Shown here: positions 35,725 to 43,936 of the stretch, piece by piece
Layout of the letters: each line of letters starts with the position of its first letter
Numbering within the stretch: position 1 is the first letter of the stretch
Assembly (NCBI GenBank): GCA_031260045.1
Contig: JAIRKO010000024.1
Coordinates: forward strand, 1-45,593
Length of the DNA: 45,593 bases
From: Dysgonamonadaceae bacterium
GTDB lineage: Bacteria; Bacteroidota; Bacteroidia; Bacteroidales; Azobacteroidaceae
Reading direction: 5' to 3'
Translations under genes and position numbers: made by a program
The notes under the pieces: model-generated
Told to the model about the DNA's origin: nothing
Database searches by the model: none
What the model saw: the letters and a program-made list of their open reading frames with translations, nothing else

Positions 35725-35746
35725 GAACTAAGAGTTAAGAATTAAA
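35722..35746. repeat. Intergenic palindromic repeat (copy 5, half)
   Basis: AGTTAAGAACTAAGAG followed by TTAAGAATTAA starts at the stop codon of the preceding gene. This is a single half of the palindromic family, without the opposing arm. Confidence 0.55.
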
Positions 35747-35765
35747 AAAATTAAAAATTTGAGTT

Positions 35766-37016
35766 ATGAAGAAAGTATTGTTGTTATTCGTATTTGCGAG
35801 CTTGTTAACGGCTTGTGAGTATTCTTACACAGAGAAGTTTACATATCAAATTAACGAACCGGTATTTATGTCGGAAACGGCGTTCCGAAGTTCGGTAAAA
35901 GTTACCAATGAAAAACGGGAAATTGATGAGCGCGGGAAAATCTGCTTTTACAACGGTTATCTGTTCATTTCAGAGCCGATGCAGGGCGTCCATATTCTGG
36001 ACAATCGCGACCCGTCGCAGCCGAAGAATGTAGGGTTTATCGAACTGTTGGGCAATGCCGATATTGCCGTGAAGAACAACAAACTGTATGCCGATTCCTA
36101 TGTTGATTTGGTATGGTTCGACATTTCCGACCCCGCCGCGCCTCGATTGGAAGGACGTTTGGAAAACGCTTTCCCGGAAGCCCTGCCGATTGTGGATAAT
36201 GGTTACGCCTGCGACCGCAACATGATTTACAATGATAACGGACAAAGGAAAAGCGGGATTGTTGTTGGCTGGACGCTGAAAGAGCGGGATGGTGAATACT
36301 ACGGCATCCCGGATAGAAATGGATGGGATATTGCTACTGCGGAAAACGGCGGGGCTATGTCTGCCGGGGCAAACGGCTCTATGTCGCGGTTTTCCCTGTA
36401 CGGGCAATACCTTTATGCGGTAATCAATTACCAAATGTTTATTTTCGATTTATCGGAAGCCGAGCCGGTTAATAAAGGCAGCATAGGCGTTGGCGATGTG
36501 GAAACCATTTTCAGTTACAAAGATAAAATGTTTTTGGGAACGCCTACGGGTATGAGTATTTATTCGGTGGAAAACCCACTGGAACCGGAGTATTGCTCCC
36601 AAATATGGCATGTGTTGGGTTGCGATCCGGTGGTTGTCGATAACGATTTGGCTTATGTTACCGTTCATTCGGGCAATTTTTGCGGACAAAACAACGACGA
36701 ACTGTTTATTGTGGACGTGAAGGATGTGTGTTATCCAGTGCAGTTGGTTTCCTATAAAATGACAAATCCCAAGGGGTTGGGTATCGACAAGGGCGTTTTG
36801 TTCCTTTGCGACGACGGTTTGAAAGTTTTCAGGATAGGCGATGATCCGCAAACCCTTATTGCCAATCAGATTTTGCACCTGAAAGGAATGGACGGCTACG
36901 ACTTAATTCCTTATGATGATGTGTTGATGATGATTGCTGATAATGGGCTGTATCAGTATGATTATTCTGATTTGGAGGATATTAGGGCGTTGAGTGTTAT
37001 TTCGGTTGGTCGGTAA
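35766..37016 (+). CDS. Lipoprotein with LVIVD repeats (beta-propeller-like)
   Basis: The N-terminus MKKVLLLFVFASLLTAC ends in a lipobox, so Cys17 would be lipidated. The 416-aa body contains several LVIVD-type repeats (GVHILDNRDPSQPKNVGFIEL, VWFDISDPAAPRLEGRL, IFDLSEAEPVNKGSIGVG, LFIVDVKDVCYPVQLVSY), which typically form a propeller. Function in the family is unknown; surface or periplasmic binding is likely. It follows the beta-barrel protein gene after 41 bases, and a strong terminator lies right after its stop. Confidence 0.85.
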   Translation: MKKVLLLFVFASLLTACEYSYTEKFTYQINEPVFMSETAFRSSVKVTNEKREIDERGKICFYNGYLFISEPMQGVHILDNRDPSQPKNVGFIELLGNADIAVKNNKLYADSYVDLVWFDISDPAAPRLEGRLENAFPEALPIVDNGYACDRNMIYNDNGQRKSGIVVGWTLKERDGEYYGIPDRNGWDIATAENGGAMSAGANGSMSRFSLYGQYLYAVINYQMFIFDLSEAEPVNKGSIGVGDVETIFSYKDKMFLGTPTGMSIYSVENPLEPEYCSQIWHVLGCDPVVVDNDLAYVTVHSGNFCGQNNDELFIVDVKDVCYPVQLVSYKMTNPKGLGIDKGVLFLCDDGLKVFRIGDDPQTLIANQILHLKGMDGYDLIPYDDVLMMIADNGLYQYDYSDLEDIRALSVISVGR

Positions 37017-37021
37017 GACGA

Positions 37022-37065
37022 AATCCCGTCATCCCGCGCAAGGCGCGGGATGACGGGATTTTTTT
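37022..37065 (+). terminator. Strong terminator after the LVIVD lipoprotein gene
   Basis: An 18-bp perfect stem (37022-37039 with 37043-37060, loop AAG) is followed by a T-run. The arms contain GTCATCCCGCGC, shared with repeats at about 41846 and 45287, so the terminator appears to be built from an interspersed repeat. The convergent GH16 gene ends 48 bases later. Confidence 0.88.
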
Positions 37066-37112
37066 GGCTTCACCGCTCCGCTTTGCCCGCAATGACAACG
37101 GGCGCAATTGAA

Positions 37113-38864
37113 TTATTTAATCATCTTCACCGCAAAAGCCTTTTCCCCATCGTAAATCCGGATAATGTAGACCCCGCGCGACAAAGATGATACATCAACC
37201 GTCTGCGTTCCCCGCACAATATGCGTCAATCGCTTTTGCCCCGACAGGGAATAAACATCCGCACACAGGGGTTTCGACGATTGCGAGCAAATCGTCCACT
37301 CGTTTTGGGAGCGGGAAAACACCGAAACCGGTTTGTCGGGAACATCTGCAATCGGCGTTGCATCCATTTTTTGATACACTCGCACGTAGTCAATGAGAAA
37401 TTCCTGCGGCCAAATCGTGTTGTTCACTCCTTCTAAGCCGCCCCAATCGCCGCCGACGGCAAAATTCAATATCACGTGGAAATCCTGGTCAAATGGCCAT
37501 TGCGCGGTTCCCCCGCCGGACTCCTTGCTGTAAGTGTGAAACAGGTTGTCGTTGAGATACCATCTAATGAAATCAGGCTCCCAATCAATGCGAACGACGT
37601 GGAAATCGTCGGTTTGTCCGGCAATGCTGACAGAACGGGTGTGACTGAAGGCAGCCGAACCGGCGCCGCGATGAACGGTTCCGTGAACAACAGTAGAATC
37701 ATGACCGACAAACTCCATGATGTCAATTTCGCCGCTATGAGGCCATCCGCCATAAACATCCTGCGAGGGTAGCATCCAGATGGCAGGCCACGTTCCGAAC
37801 CCTTTCGGCAGTTTGAAACGGGCTTCCACCCGTCCGTAAGTGAAATCTTTCAGTCCTTTCGTCCTCAGTTTGCCGGAAGTATAATCCTTGTTTAGATAAG
37901 TTTCCCAATACACTTTCAACACCAGATTGCCGTCGCGGGTAAAAATATTTTTCTCGGCGTCGGTGTAATATTGCAACTCATTGTTGCCGAAGCCGTCTAA
38001 GCCGTTTTCGTCTGCGCCTCCGACATACGGTTCCCAAATTGTATGGTCGTAGGTATCGCCGTCAAATTCGTCATGCCACACCATGCGTAATTGGTTGGTG
38101 TTTGGTTTTTTGTAGAAAAAAATGGCGTCCAGATTGAGTTCCGTTCCCTGAGGTACGTCGGGCGACGCCTGGAAACCGAGCAAGTATTGTCGGGCATTGA
38201 CAAACCGCCCGTTCCATTTGTATTTTTTCGCAGTCAGTTCCGAAACAGGAATTTCAAAATGCTGCCATTCGCCGTTGTGCGCATAATCGCCCAGCCAGAT
38301 AGCGCCCGATAGTGAGGCGTCGTCCTGCTTGCCGACATAATACTTTAAACTATCGCCGCCATTGTTTAAGGGAGTGCCGTCGCTGTACAGTATCAAAGTC
38401 CAGCCCGCATTCGGTTGTGAGGCTGGGCTTTTGATGGCGAAATGAAAATAATAACCGTTGGGATTATTCGTAATAGGGCTGAGGTCGGGTATTCCGTCGG
38501 GGAACTCGTTGATTTTGGCAACGATGGCGCCGCCCTTCCATTGCGGTGCAAGGTTCGGGGCAACATCAAAAGCCAGCCAAGTAGTGCGTACGCCCCACGC
38601 ATTTACATCATTGACAGCGCGGTAGCCTTTCTTCAGCGTTTCGCCGTTCGGCCATACATCGCAATCGCGGAGCATGGTTTTTTCCCTCACTTTCGAACCA
38701 AGTTCGGATTCTTTCTGTGCATCCATATAAATAATATAGAAGTCCGATCCTTTTTTGATGTCGTCGAACGAACTCGGCGCAACGTTAGCGGCAAGATTGA
38801 TTGTCCATGCGGGAATAAGTAAAATCGTTACTAAGATTGATAAAAACGTTGTGTTTGTATTCAT
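37113..38864 (-). CDS. Secreted GH16 beta-glucanase (laminarinase-like) with T9SS sorting region
   Basis: The 583-aa protein has a signal peptide (about 1-25), an N-terminal beta-sandwich region (about 30-250) that resembles a galactose-binding/carbohydrate-binding module, a GH16 catalytic domain (about 255-510) with GEIDIMEFVGHDS holding the catalytic E-x-D-x-x-E (about Glu379, Asp381, Glu384), and WHDEFDGDTYDHTIWE and FKLPKGFGTWPAIWMLP around it. The last 70 residues (VYSLSGQKRLTHIV to AVKMIK) are a T9SS type A domain. GH16 enzymes cut beta-1,3 or mixed beta-1,3/1,4-glucans; the exact substrate is inferred. It shares its upstream sequence with the M60 gene. Confidence 0.92.
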   Translation of the reverse strand: MNTNTTFLSILVTILLIPAWTINLAANVAPSSFDDIKKGSDFYIIYMDAQKESELGSKVREKTMLRDCDVWPNGETLKKGYRAVNDVNAWGVRTTWLAFDVAPNLAPQWKGGAIVAKINEFPDGIPDLSPITNNPNGYYFHFAIKSPASQPNAGWTLILYSDGTPLNNGGDSLKYYVGKQDDASLSGAIWLGDYAHNGEWQHFEIPVSELTAKKYKWNGRFVNARQYLLGFQASPDVPQGTELNLDAIFFYKKPNTNQLRMVWHDEFDGDTYDHTIWEPYVGGADENGLDGFGNNELQYYTDAEKNIFTRDGNLVLKVYWETYLNKDYTSGKLRTKGLKDFTYGRVEARFKLPKGFGTWPAIWMLPSQDVYGGWPHSGEIDIMEFVGHDSTVVHGTVHRGAGSAAFSHTRSVSIAGQTDDFHVVRIDWEPDFIRWYLNDNLFHTYSKESGGGTAQWPFDQDFHVILNFAVGGDWGGLEGVNNTIWPQEFLIDYVRVYQKMDATPIADVPDKPVSVFSRSQNEWTICSQSSKPLCADVYSLSGQKRLTHIVRGTQTVDVSSLSRGVYIIRIYDGEKAFAVKMIK

Positions 38865-38871
38865 AAGATTA

Positions 38872-38990
38872 TGTGTAAAAATAAATTATATTGTAAAAAA
38901 TTATTTTGAATTGCTTCACCGCTTCGCGGTTCGCAATGACGTGTACGATATTGCAATTTCACTACGTCATTGCAAAGGCGAGAAAATACA
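38872..38990. repeat. Interspersed inverted-repeat element (copy 2)
   Basis: The copy carries GAATTGCTTCACCGCTTCGC, GCAATGACGTGTACG and TCACTACGTCATTGCAAA, matching the element at 11124-11260, including the loop, and has the same AT-rich tail (TATGTGTAAAAATAAATT) next to the GH16 start codon. A further CATTGCAAAAAGCCCACAATGAC lies to the right. The 266-base gap between cdd and GH16 holds nothing else I can identify. Confidence 0.75.
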
Positions 38991-39130
38991 CCGCATTGCA
39001 AAAAGCCCACAATGACGGTTTTTGGGCTTCATCGCTACGCTACGCGCGCGCCGACTGTAAAACCAAGTCAATAAACCGACGCAAAAGTACATAATAAAAT
39101 ACAAAATCGGAAAGCGTATAATTAAATCAA

Positions 39131-39616
39131 TTATTTCCCGACCGAATCAAAAGCCAGCGGCAACAAATCCTTCACGCTCTCAACGATAAAAATTTCTTTT
39201 TTGCCGTACAAAATCACTTTCACAGGTTGATTGGCACGCATTTCCGTTTCCAGCATCACTTGCCGACATGCGCCGCAGGGAGAAATCGGACGGTCGAGGA
39301 AATCGCCTTTTGTCAGGGCGGCAACCGCCAAAACCCTGACCGCTTCGTCCGGATATTGGGAATGGGCGTAAAAAAGCGTCGTCCGCTCCGCGCACAAACC
39401 TGAAGGAAATGCTACATTTTCCTGATTATTTCCGGTTATAACCGCCCCGTTTTCCATCAACGCCGCCGCCCCTACCTGAAAACCGGAATACGGCGCATAA
39501 GCGCGAAAAGCCGCCTCTTTGGCTTTATCTACCGTATTTTTTTCTTCCGGAAGTAATTCATTGTAATTATTAATACGTATCTTTGCTGCGATTTTTAAAT
39601 ACTTCATCTTATTCAT
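39131..39616 (-). CDS. cdd: Cytidine deaminase
   Basis: Cdd deaminates cytidine and deoxycytidine to uridine forms for pyrimidine salvage. The 161-aa sequence has the zinc-binding Cys-Ala-Glu at 75-77 (Glu77 catalytic) and PCGACRQ at 113-119 (Cys114 and Cys117 bind zinc), plus YAPYSGFQVGAA typical of the homotetrameric family. The start at 39616 is used; Met4 (39607) is an equally good start. A TATGTTTG element lies about 27 bases upstream. Divergent from the glucosaminidase gene by 52 bases. Confidence 0.95.
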   Translation of the reverse strand: MNKMKYLKIAAKIRINNYNELLPEEKNTVDKAKEAAFRAYAPYSGFQVGAAALMENGAVITGNNQENVAFPSGLCAERTTLFYAHSQYPDEAVRVLAVAALTKGDFLDRPISPCGACRQVMLETEMRANQPVKVILYGKKEIFIVESVKDLLPLAFDSVGK

Positions 39617-39642
39617 TTTTTAATTTTTTTTAAATTGTAGTG

Positions 39643-39650
39643 CAAACATA
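39643..39650 (-). promoter_or_regulatory. Putative cdd promoter (-7 element)
   Basis: TATGTTTG on the minus strand matches TAnnTTTG and would give a leader of about 20 bases. No well-spaced -33 TTTG. Confidence 0.5.
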
Positions 39651-39668
39651 ATTCTATTTTTCACAAGA

Positions 39669-40568
39669 ATGAAAACAAATATCCATAAAATTCTCACCCT
39701 ATTTTTTCTGTTATGCGCGGGCACGGGCGTTCAGGCTCAACAACAACTCAAATCGCACCTTGATTATATTGCAAAGCACAAAAAATTGGCTATCAACCAC
39801 ATGGAAAGATACAAAATTCCGGCAAGTATTACTTTGGCGCAAGCCCTGCTGGAATCGGGCGCCGGAAAGAGCGAACTCGCCCGCAGTTCAAACAATCATT
39901 TCGGTATCAAATGCCACTCCAATTGGGAAGGCAAACGGATTTTTCGGCAAGACGACAATCCCAACGACTGTTTCCGTGTATACAAAAAAGTTGCGGAATC
40001 TTATGAAGATCATTCCAATTTTATCTATAACCGCCCCCGTTATTCCGTTCTGTTTTCCTATGATATAACGGATTACAAGGCTTGGGCGCGCGGGCTGCAA
40101 AAATGCGGTTATGCAACCGACAAGGCTTACGCCGATAAACTAATCCGGTCTATCGAAACCTACCAATTGTATGTATATGATTCCAAATCAAAGAAAAAAG
40201 GCAAAAAGGATTTTGACGAGCTGCGACGGATACGACCTACTTACATCACGCACGGTTTGCTTTATGTGGAAGCCGAAGCCGACGACAGTTTTGATAAAAT
40301 TGCCTACGATATGGGATTTAAAGCCAAGAATTTGCGGAAATACAACGATGTGCCCAAAGATTTCCCGCTCCAAAAAGGCGATATTGTTTATCTGGAAATG
40401 AAGAAAAAGAAAGCAGATGTCCTTTATTATATACACACAGTCAAAGCCGGCGATTCGATGCACGGGATTTCCCAACGCTACGGGATTCGCTTAAAAAACC
40501 TGTACCAACTGAACGGGAAAGATCCCGACTATGTGCCAACCGAAGGCGATGCGTTGACGCTTCGTTAA
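39669..40568 (+). CDS. Exported N-acetylglucosaminidase (GH73-like) with LysM domain
   Basis: The 299-aa protein has a signal peptide (about 1-24), a GH73/FlgJ-type glucosaminidase domain (about 30-160) with the catalytic Glu in TLAQALLESGAGKSELA (Glu62) and SSNNHFGIKCHSNWEGK, and the YNRPRYSVL segment, then a C-terminal LysM (VKAGDSMHGISQRYGIRLKNLYQLN, about 255-298) that binds peptidoglycan. A second degenerate LysM may lie at about 190-245 (GLLYVEAEADDSFDKIAYDM). It hydrolyses the GlcNAc-MurNAc backbone during cell-wall remodelling. Its stop directly abuts the stop of the convergent carbonic anhydrase gene. Confidence 0.92.
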   Translation: MKTNIHKILTLFFLLCAGTGVQAQQQLKSHLDYIAKHKKLAINHMERYKIPASITLAQALLESGAGKSELARSSNNHFGIKCHSNWEGKRIFRQDDNPNDCFRVYKKVAESYEDHSNFIYNRPRYSVLFSYDITDYKAWARGLQKCGYATDKAYADKLIRSIETYQLYVYDSKSKKKGKKDFDELRRIRPTYITHGLLYVEAEADDSFDKIAYDMGFKAKNLRKYNDVPKDFPLQKGDIVYLEMKKKKADVLYYIHTVKAGDSMHGISQRYGIRLKNLYQLNGKDPDYVPTEGDALTLR

Positions 40569-41084
40569 TCATTCCTTGTACCAACCGGCGTACATCAGAT
40601 AATTTCGGGCGATTTTCCGGTTGATTTCCCGCGACTGTGTGGGGTCTAACTTTTTGATGAATTTGGCGGGAACGCCCCCGTAGATGCAGCCCGGCTCCAC
40701 CCGCATTCCGCTCAAAACGACCGAACCGGCGGCGACAAGGGCGCCTTCGCCGATTACCGCATGATCCAAAACCACTGCATTCATGCCGATTAACGCGCCG
40801 TTTTCTATCCTCGCGCCGTGAATCGTTACATTGTGTCCGATGCTTACGTCGTTCCCAATTTCGGCAACCGATTTTTCATACAAAGTATGCACAACAGCCC
40901 CGTCCTGAATGTTCACCCGTTCGCCGATACGGATTGAATTCACATCGCCCCGCAAAACCGTGTTGAACCAGATGCTCGAACCTTTAGCAATCTCCACATC
41001 TCCGATAATCGTTGCATTATCGGCAAGATAAACGTCTTCGGCTATTTTCGGGGAAAAGCCGCGTAGTGATTTTATTAATGCCAT
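40569..41084 (-). CDS. Gamma-type carbonic anhydrase family protein
   Basis: The 171-aa left-handed beta-helix protein (YrdA/CaiE family) has hexapeptide repeats and the zinc-binding histidines in QDGAVVHT and IGHNVTIHG. Members hydrate CO2 or have lost activity; the catalytic status here is not certain. The C-terminus ends SREINRKIARNYLMYAGWYKE, a common helix of the family. Start ATG at 41084. It lies 31 bases downstream of the acetyltransferase remnant on the same strand, and its stop codon is directly adjacent to that of the convergent glucosaminidase gene with no intergenic base. Confidence 0.93.
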   Translation of the reverse strand: MALIKSLRGFSPKIAEDVYLADNATIIGDVEIAKGSSIWFNTVLRGDVNSIRIGERVNIQDGAVVHTLYEKSVAEIGNDVSIGHNVTIHGARIENGALIGMNAVVLDHAVIGEGALVAAGSVVLSGMRVEPGCIYGGVPAKFIKKLDPTQSREINRKIARNYLMYAGWYKE

Positions 41085-41115
41085 GAATTATAGAATTTAG
41101 AAAGCGTAACGTTCA

Positions 41116-41670
41116 TCATACCATCCGTATTGTTTTTGCCGGAATGCCGCCAATAATTGCGTTGTCGGGAACATCTTTTGAAACGACCGCACCCGCCGCC
41201 ACGACTGCGTTTTCGCCTACGGTTACACCGGATAGGATGATTGCGCTGGCGCCAATCCAAGCGTTCCTTTTAATGCGAATATGCCCCGCTTTCAGGGATT
41301 GCCTTTCGGTGGGCGATACGGAATGTCTCTCCGACAGCAGGCTGACTTTTGGCGCTATCAATACGCCGTCTTCTATCGTAATGCCGCCCAAATCTAAAAA
41401 CACGCAATCAAAATTGATAAATACGTTTTTGCCGATTGTGGTATGCTTGCCGTAATTGATGTACAGCGGCGTAAAGACGGCGACGCTTTCGTCAATTTCC
41501 GAAGTTGTGATTTGCCCCAACAAATCTCTGATTTCGGCGGGGTCGGAAGAATTGTTCATCCTGAGGAGCAGTTTTTCGTTTCATACGAAGCCTCTCGCAT
41601 TTTGTATGCCTGCGGGTATGGTTTCGCCGTTTCGCAGACGTTCAAAGATGTCTGTCTTGCTGTTATTCAT
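41116..41670 (-). pseudogene. Frameshifted hexapeptide acetyltransferase (maltose O-acetyltransferase-like)
   Basis: The intact part (41116-41559, 147 aa from MNNSSDPAEIR) is a left-handed beta-helix acetyltransferase of the sugar O-acetyltransferase family (NAWIGASAIILSGVTVGENAVVAAG). The N-terminal part of the family is still readable but broken. From the ATG at 41670 comes FERLRNGETIPA, then after a frame change AYKMREASYETK (about 41573-41609), then after another, KLLLRMNNSSD. One lesion is a five-A run at plus 41572-41576 that should have six. The first, near 41610-41618, includes a small deletion. Either a pseudogene, an assembly or sequencing error at the A-run, or a gene now translated from the internal Met. 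Confidence 0.75.
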
Positions 41671-41708
41671 TGTTGTGAAAAATATTATTTCAAGGGCGTT
41701 TAGCGTTG

Positions 41709-41716
41709 CAAAAGTA
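41709..41716 (-). promoter_or_regulatory. Putative -7 element of the acetyltransferase gene
   Basis: TACTTTTG on the minus strand matches TAnnTTTG, about 39 bases before the ATG at 41670, supporting that 41670 is the ancestral start. Confidence 0.45.
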
Positions 41717-41845
41717 AACAAAAAACCATTCCCTTCCTACCTTGACCAAATTGCATTTACGGTTTCGCTCCGCTAAAAATACAGGCTGGTTTTATTTGAT
41801 TCTTAGCGAAGCGAAGATCCGCAAAACCGCAGTCCGTTTTTCAGG

Positions 41846-41872
41846 GGATCCCACGTCAAGCGCGGGATGACG
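41846..41872. repeat. Interspersed repeat fragment, GTCATCCCGCGC family
   Basis: GGGGATCCCACGTC and AAGCGCGGGATGACG together are the reverse complement, with two mismatches, of the sequence at 45285-45315 and share GCGCGGGATGACG with the terminator at 37043. The region 41671-41908 has no gene; the rest is AT-rich with GCGAAGCGAAGATCC. Confidence 0.6.
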
Positions 41873-41908
41873 AAAACAGTGAGCGCGACAAATCCAAACA
41901 CCGCACCC

Positions 41909-43909
41909 TTATTTATACGAATTTTTATTACTATCGGTTATCCGTGTAAAATCCCGTGGCGGCTTCGGGTATTTTTTTGCCGCGATTTCAGTTTTCAAAG
42001 CGTCAATTTGCGTTTGCGTAACAATAAATCGCCCCGAACCATAGTCGTCAACCTCTTTATTGACCGGAGTTAAGAAGCCCCAAAATTCAAAAAACTCTGT
42101 CAGGTCAAGTTGGGCGACGTCGCAAGCTTTGCGCACAAAATTCAATTGGTAATCTCCATCGGTGCTGGGCGCAACCTGATTGGAAGTTATCATAAAATAA
42201 TGAAACAGGTCTTTGTAAAAATCCGCCAAGTATTCATACCCCGACTTTTTCCCCAACACATCCGACAGATAGAGCTTGAGTTGCCAAAACGGCGCCAGCT
42301 GATACCATACGCTACCCAAATCCTGATGAGCTACACCGCTACTTGCCCTGGCAAATGCCTGTGAATAAACATTATCGGTTTCCAAGCGCGAAGCGTTGCC
42401 GAATGAAGTTTGCACATGCAGCGAATAAATATTGTTTGTTACTTCCGCCATTCCCAGCCACTTCATATCCGGACGCACCTGATTTATATGTCCAACTTCA
42501 TGGGCGGGTCCCCATACGACGCTTGCCCTGTGCCAATTTTGCGCGATTAATTCGTTCCATGTGCCGTGGCTGTAGCCTGTACGGTAAGACGTTGCATACA
42601 TGTAAGCAGCTTCGGGATTGTAGTCGGCATGGCAATACATCCTGTTTTGGAATTGATGGGCGAGATATTTGTAAAGCCCCATAAATTCATGTTCATAAAT
42701 CATTAATTGATCCCAATTGTTGATATAAGCTTTCCCGTCGGTCAGTTTTTTGAAAGCAGATACCGGAAAAGTGAGGTGAACAAACTCTCCCAAAACATCG
42801 AAGTCAGCAGCCACAGCCTTATCCAACAGGCGTTGCCAATCCGCAGCCTGATGTTTCCGGCTGTCGAAATATCCGTTGACGGCGCCGGTTACAAAATTGA
42901 TTTTGATTTTAGGAGCGGCGTTTCCCCTATCATCATAATATTGCACATAAACCAAGCCGTCGGCAATTATACGGATTTTATTCAAACCCTGTTGCAGCGG
43001 ATATGTTTTTTGCGTATCCCATCCGCCGGAGGAGAGGTTTTGCGTAAGCAGGGAAATGCGCTGTTCGCGGGTATCCCCCACCAAAACCATGAGGCATTCG
43101 CCCTGCGATACATAAATGCCTGCCGGATTGTCGCGCAAACTGTATGCGGCGGTCTTGTTGAGCGCGGCTTTTCTGTCGGGATGCTCCCACGCACGGTATT
43201 CCTGCACGCGAAATTCGCGGTCGTAGTTTCCGTTCAGCAAGTCGGAAGCCAATTTCCGGAAAAAGGTATTCGGGATAGTCGCTATGTTTGCCGCCGTTAC
43301 GTCAGGGTTCAATTCGGAGCAAGCCGGGTCGGCGAAAATATCCGTCAAAAAAGACAGGTCGAGGCTTGTATCGGCTTGGTAAAACTCCATTTCGGCGCAA
43401 CTCACAAAATTGTTTTCGCCGGATTTCACCACAAAACGAATCGTATCGGGGTTCAACAGCGGAGTATCAAACCGAAGCTGCGAAGGCAGTCCGCGTCCCT
43501 CAAAATCGAAATCGCCGTATTTGATTAGAGGTAAGCCGTCGCCCCGCAGGGAATACCATAACTCAAACTGCTTGAAATTGCCGTTGGAGCCTTCCGTTCG
43601 CGGATAATAAACCAGATAGTCGATTTGGGAAACCGAAGCGGAAAACATAAAGGAAAGCGTTACCGGAAACGACGTTCCGCTCCAACGGGAATGATAGATC
43701 GTGGCGAGATTGCCGTCGTAAGCCCGCGTAATTCCTTCGTTGCTTTGGGCTTCGGACGCCGTCGCCCTTGCCGGACGGATGGGTTTGTCGTCGGGAATAG
43801 ATTCGACAACGGCGTTGATGGTGGGAACGAGATTCAAAAACGCTTCCTGCGCATGGGTAAAAGTTGATGCTCCCATGCAGCAGAGGAGATAGAATATTGT
43901 TTTTTTCAT
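41909..43909 (-). CDS. Secreted M60-like metallopeptidase with N-terminal carbohydrate-binding-type domain
   Basis: The 666-aa protein has a signal peptide (about 1-21), an F5/8 type C (CBM32-like) beta-sandwich (about 45-180, with AYDGNLATIYHSRW), a linker, and a peptidase M60 (enhancin-like) domain from about residue 280. The zinc motif is HEVGH (about 470-474), followed by Glu in GMAEVTNN (about 489), which fits the gluzincin pattern. M60-like proteases of gut Bacteroidota cleave mucin-type glycoproteins; the substrate here is inferred. No T9SS sorting domain is visible at the C-terminus. Upstream sequence is shared with the GH16 gene. Ends 27 bases before the downstream neighbour on the same strand. 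Confidence 0.88.
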   Translation of the reverse strand: MKKTIFYLLCCMGASTFTHAQEAFLNLVPTINAVVESIPDDKPIRPARATASEAQSNEGITRAYDGNLATIYHSRWSGTSFPVTLSFMFSASVSQIDYLVYYPRTEGSNGNFKQFELWYSLRGDGLPLIKYGDFDFEGRGLPSQLRFDTPLLNPDTIRFVVKSGENNFVSCAEMEFYQADTSLDLSFLTDIFADPACSELNPDVTAANIATIPNTFFRKLASDLLNGNYDREFRVQEYRAWEHPDRKAALNKTAAYSLRDNPAGIYVSQGECLMVLVGDTREQRISLLTQNLSSGGWDTQKTYPLQQGLNKIRIIADGLVYVQYYDDRGNAAPKIKINFVTGAVNGYFDSRKHQAADWQRLLDKAVAADFDVLGEFVHLTFPVSAFKKLTDGKAYINNWDQLMIYEHEFMGLYKYLAHQFQNRMYCHADYNPEAAYMYATSYRTGYSHGTWNELIAQNWHRASVVWGPAHEVGHINQVRPDMKWLGMAEVTNNIYSLHVQTSFGNASRLETDNVYSQAFARASSGVAHQDLGSVWYQLAPFWQLKLYLSDVLGKKSGYEYLADFYKDLFHYFMITSNQVAPSTDGDYQLNFVRKACDVAQLDLTEFFEFWGFLTPVNKEVDDYGSGRFIVTQTQIDALKTEIAAKKYPKPPRDFTRITDSNKNSYK

Positions 43910-43936
43910 AAGATTATGTGTGAAAAATTATATTTT

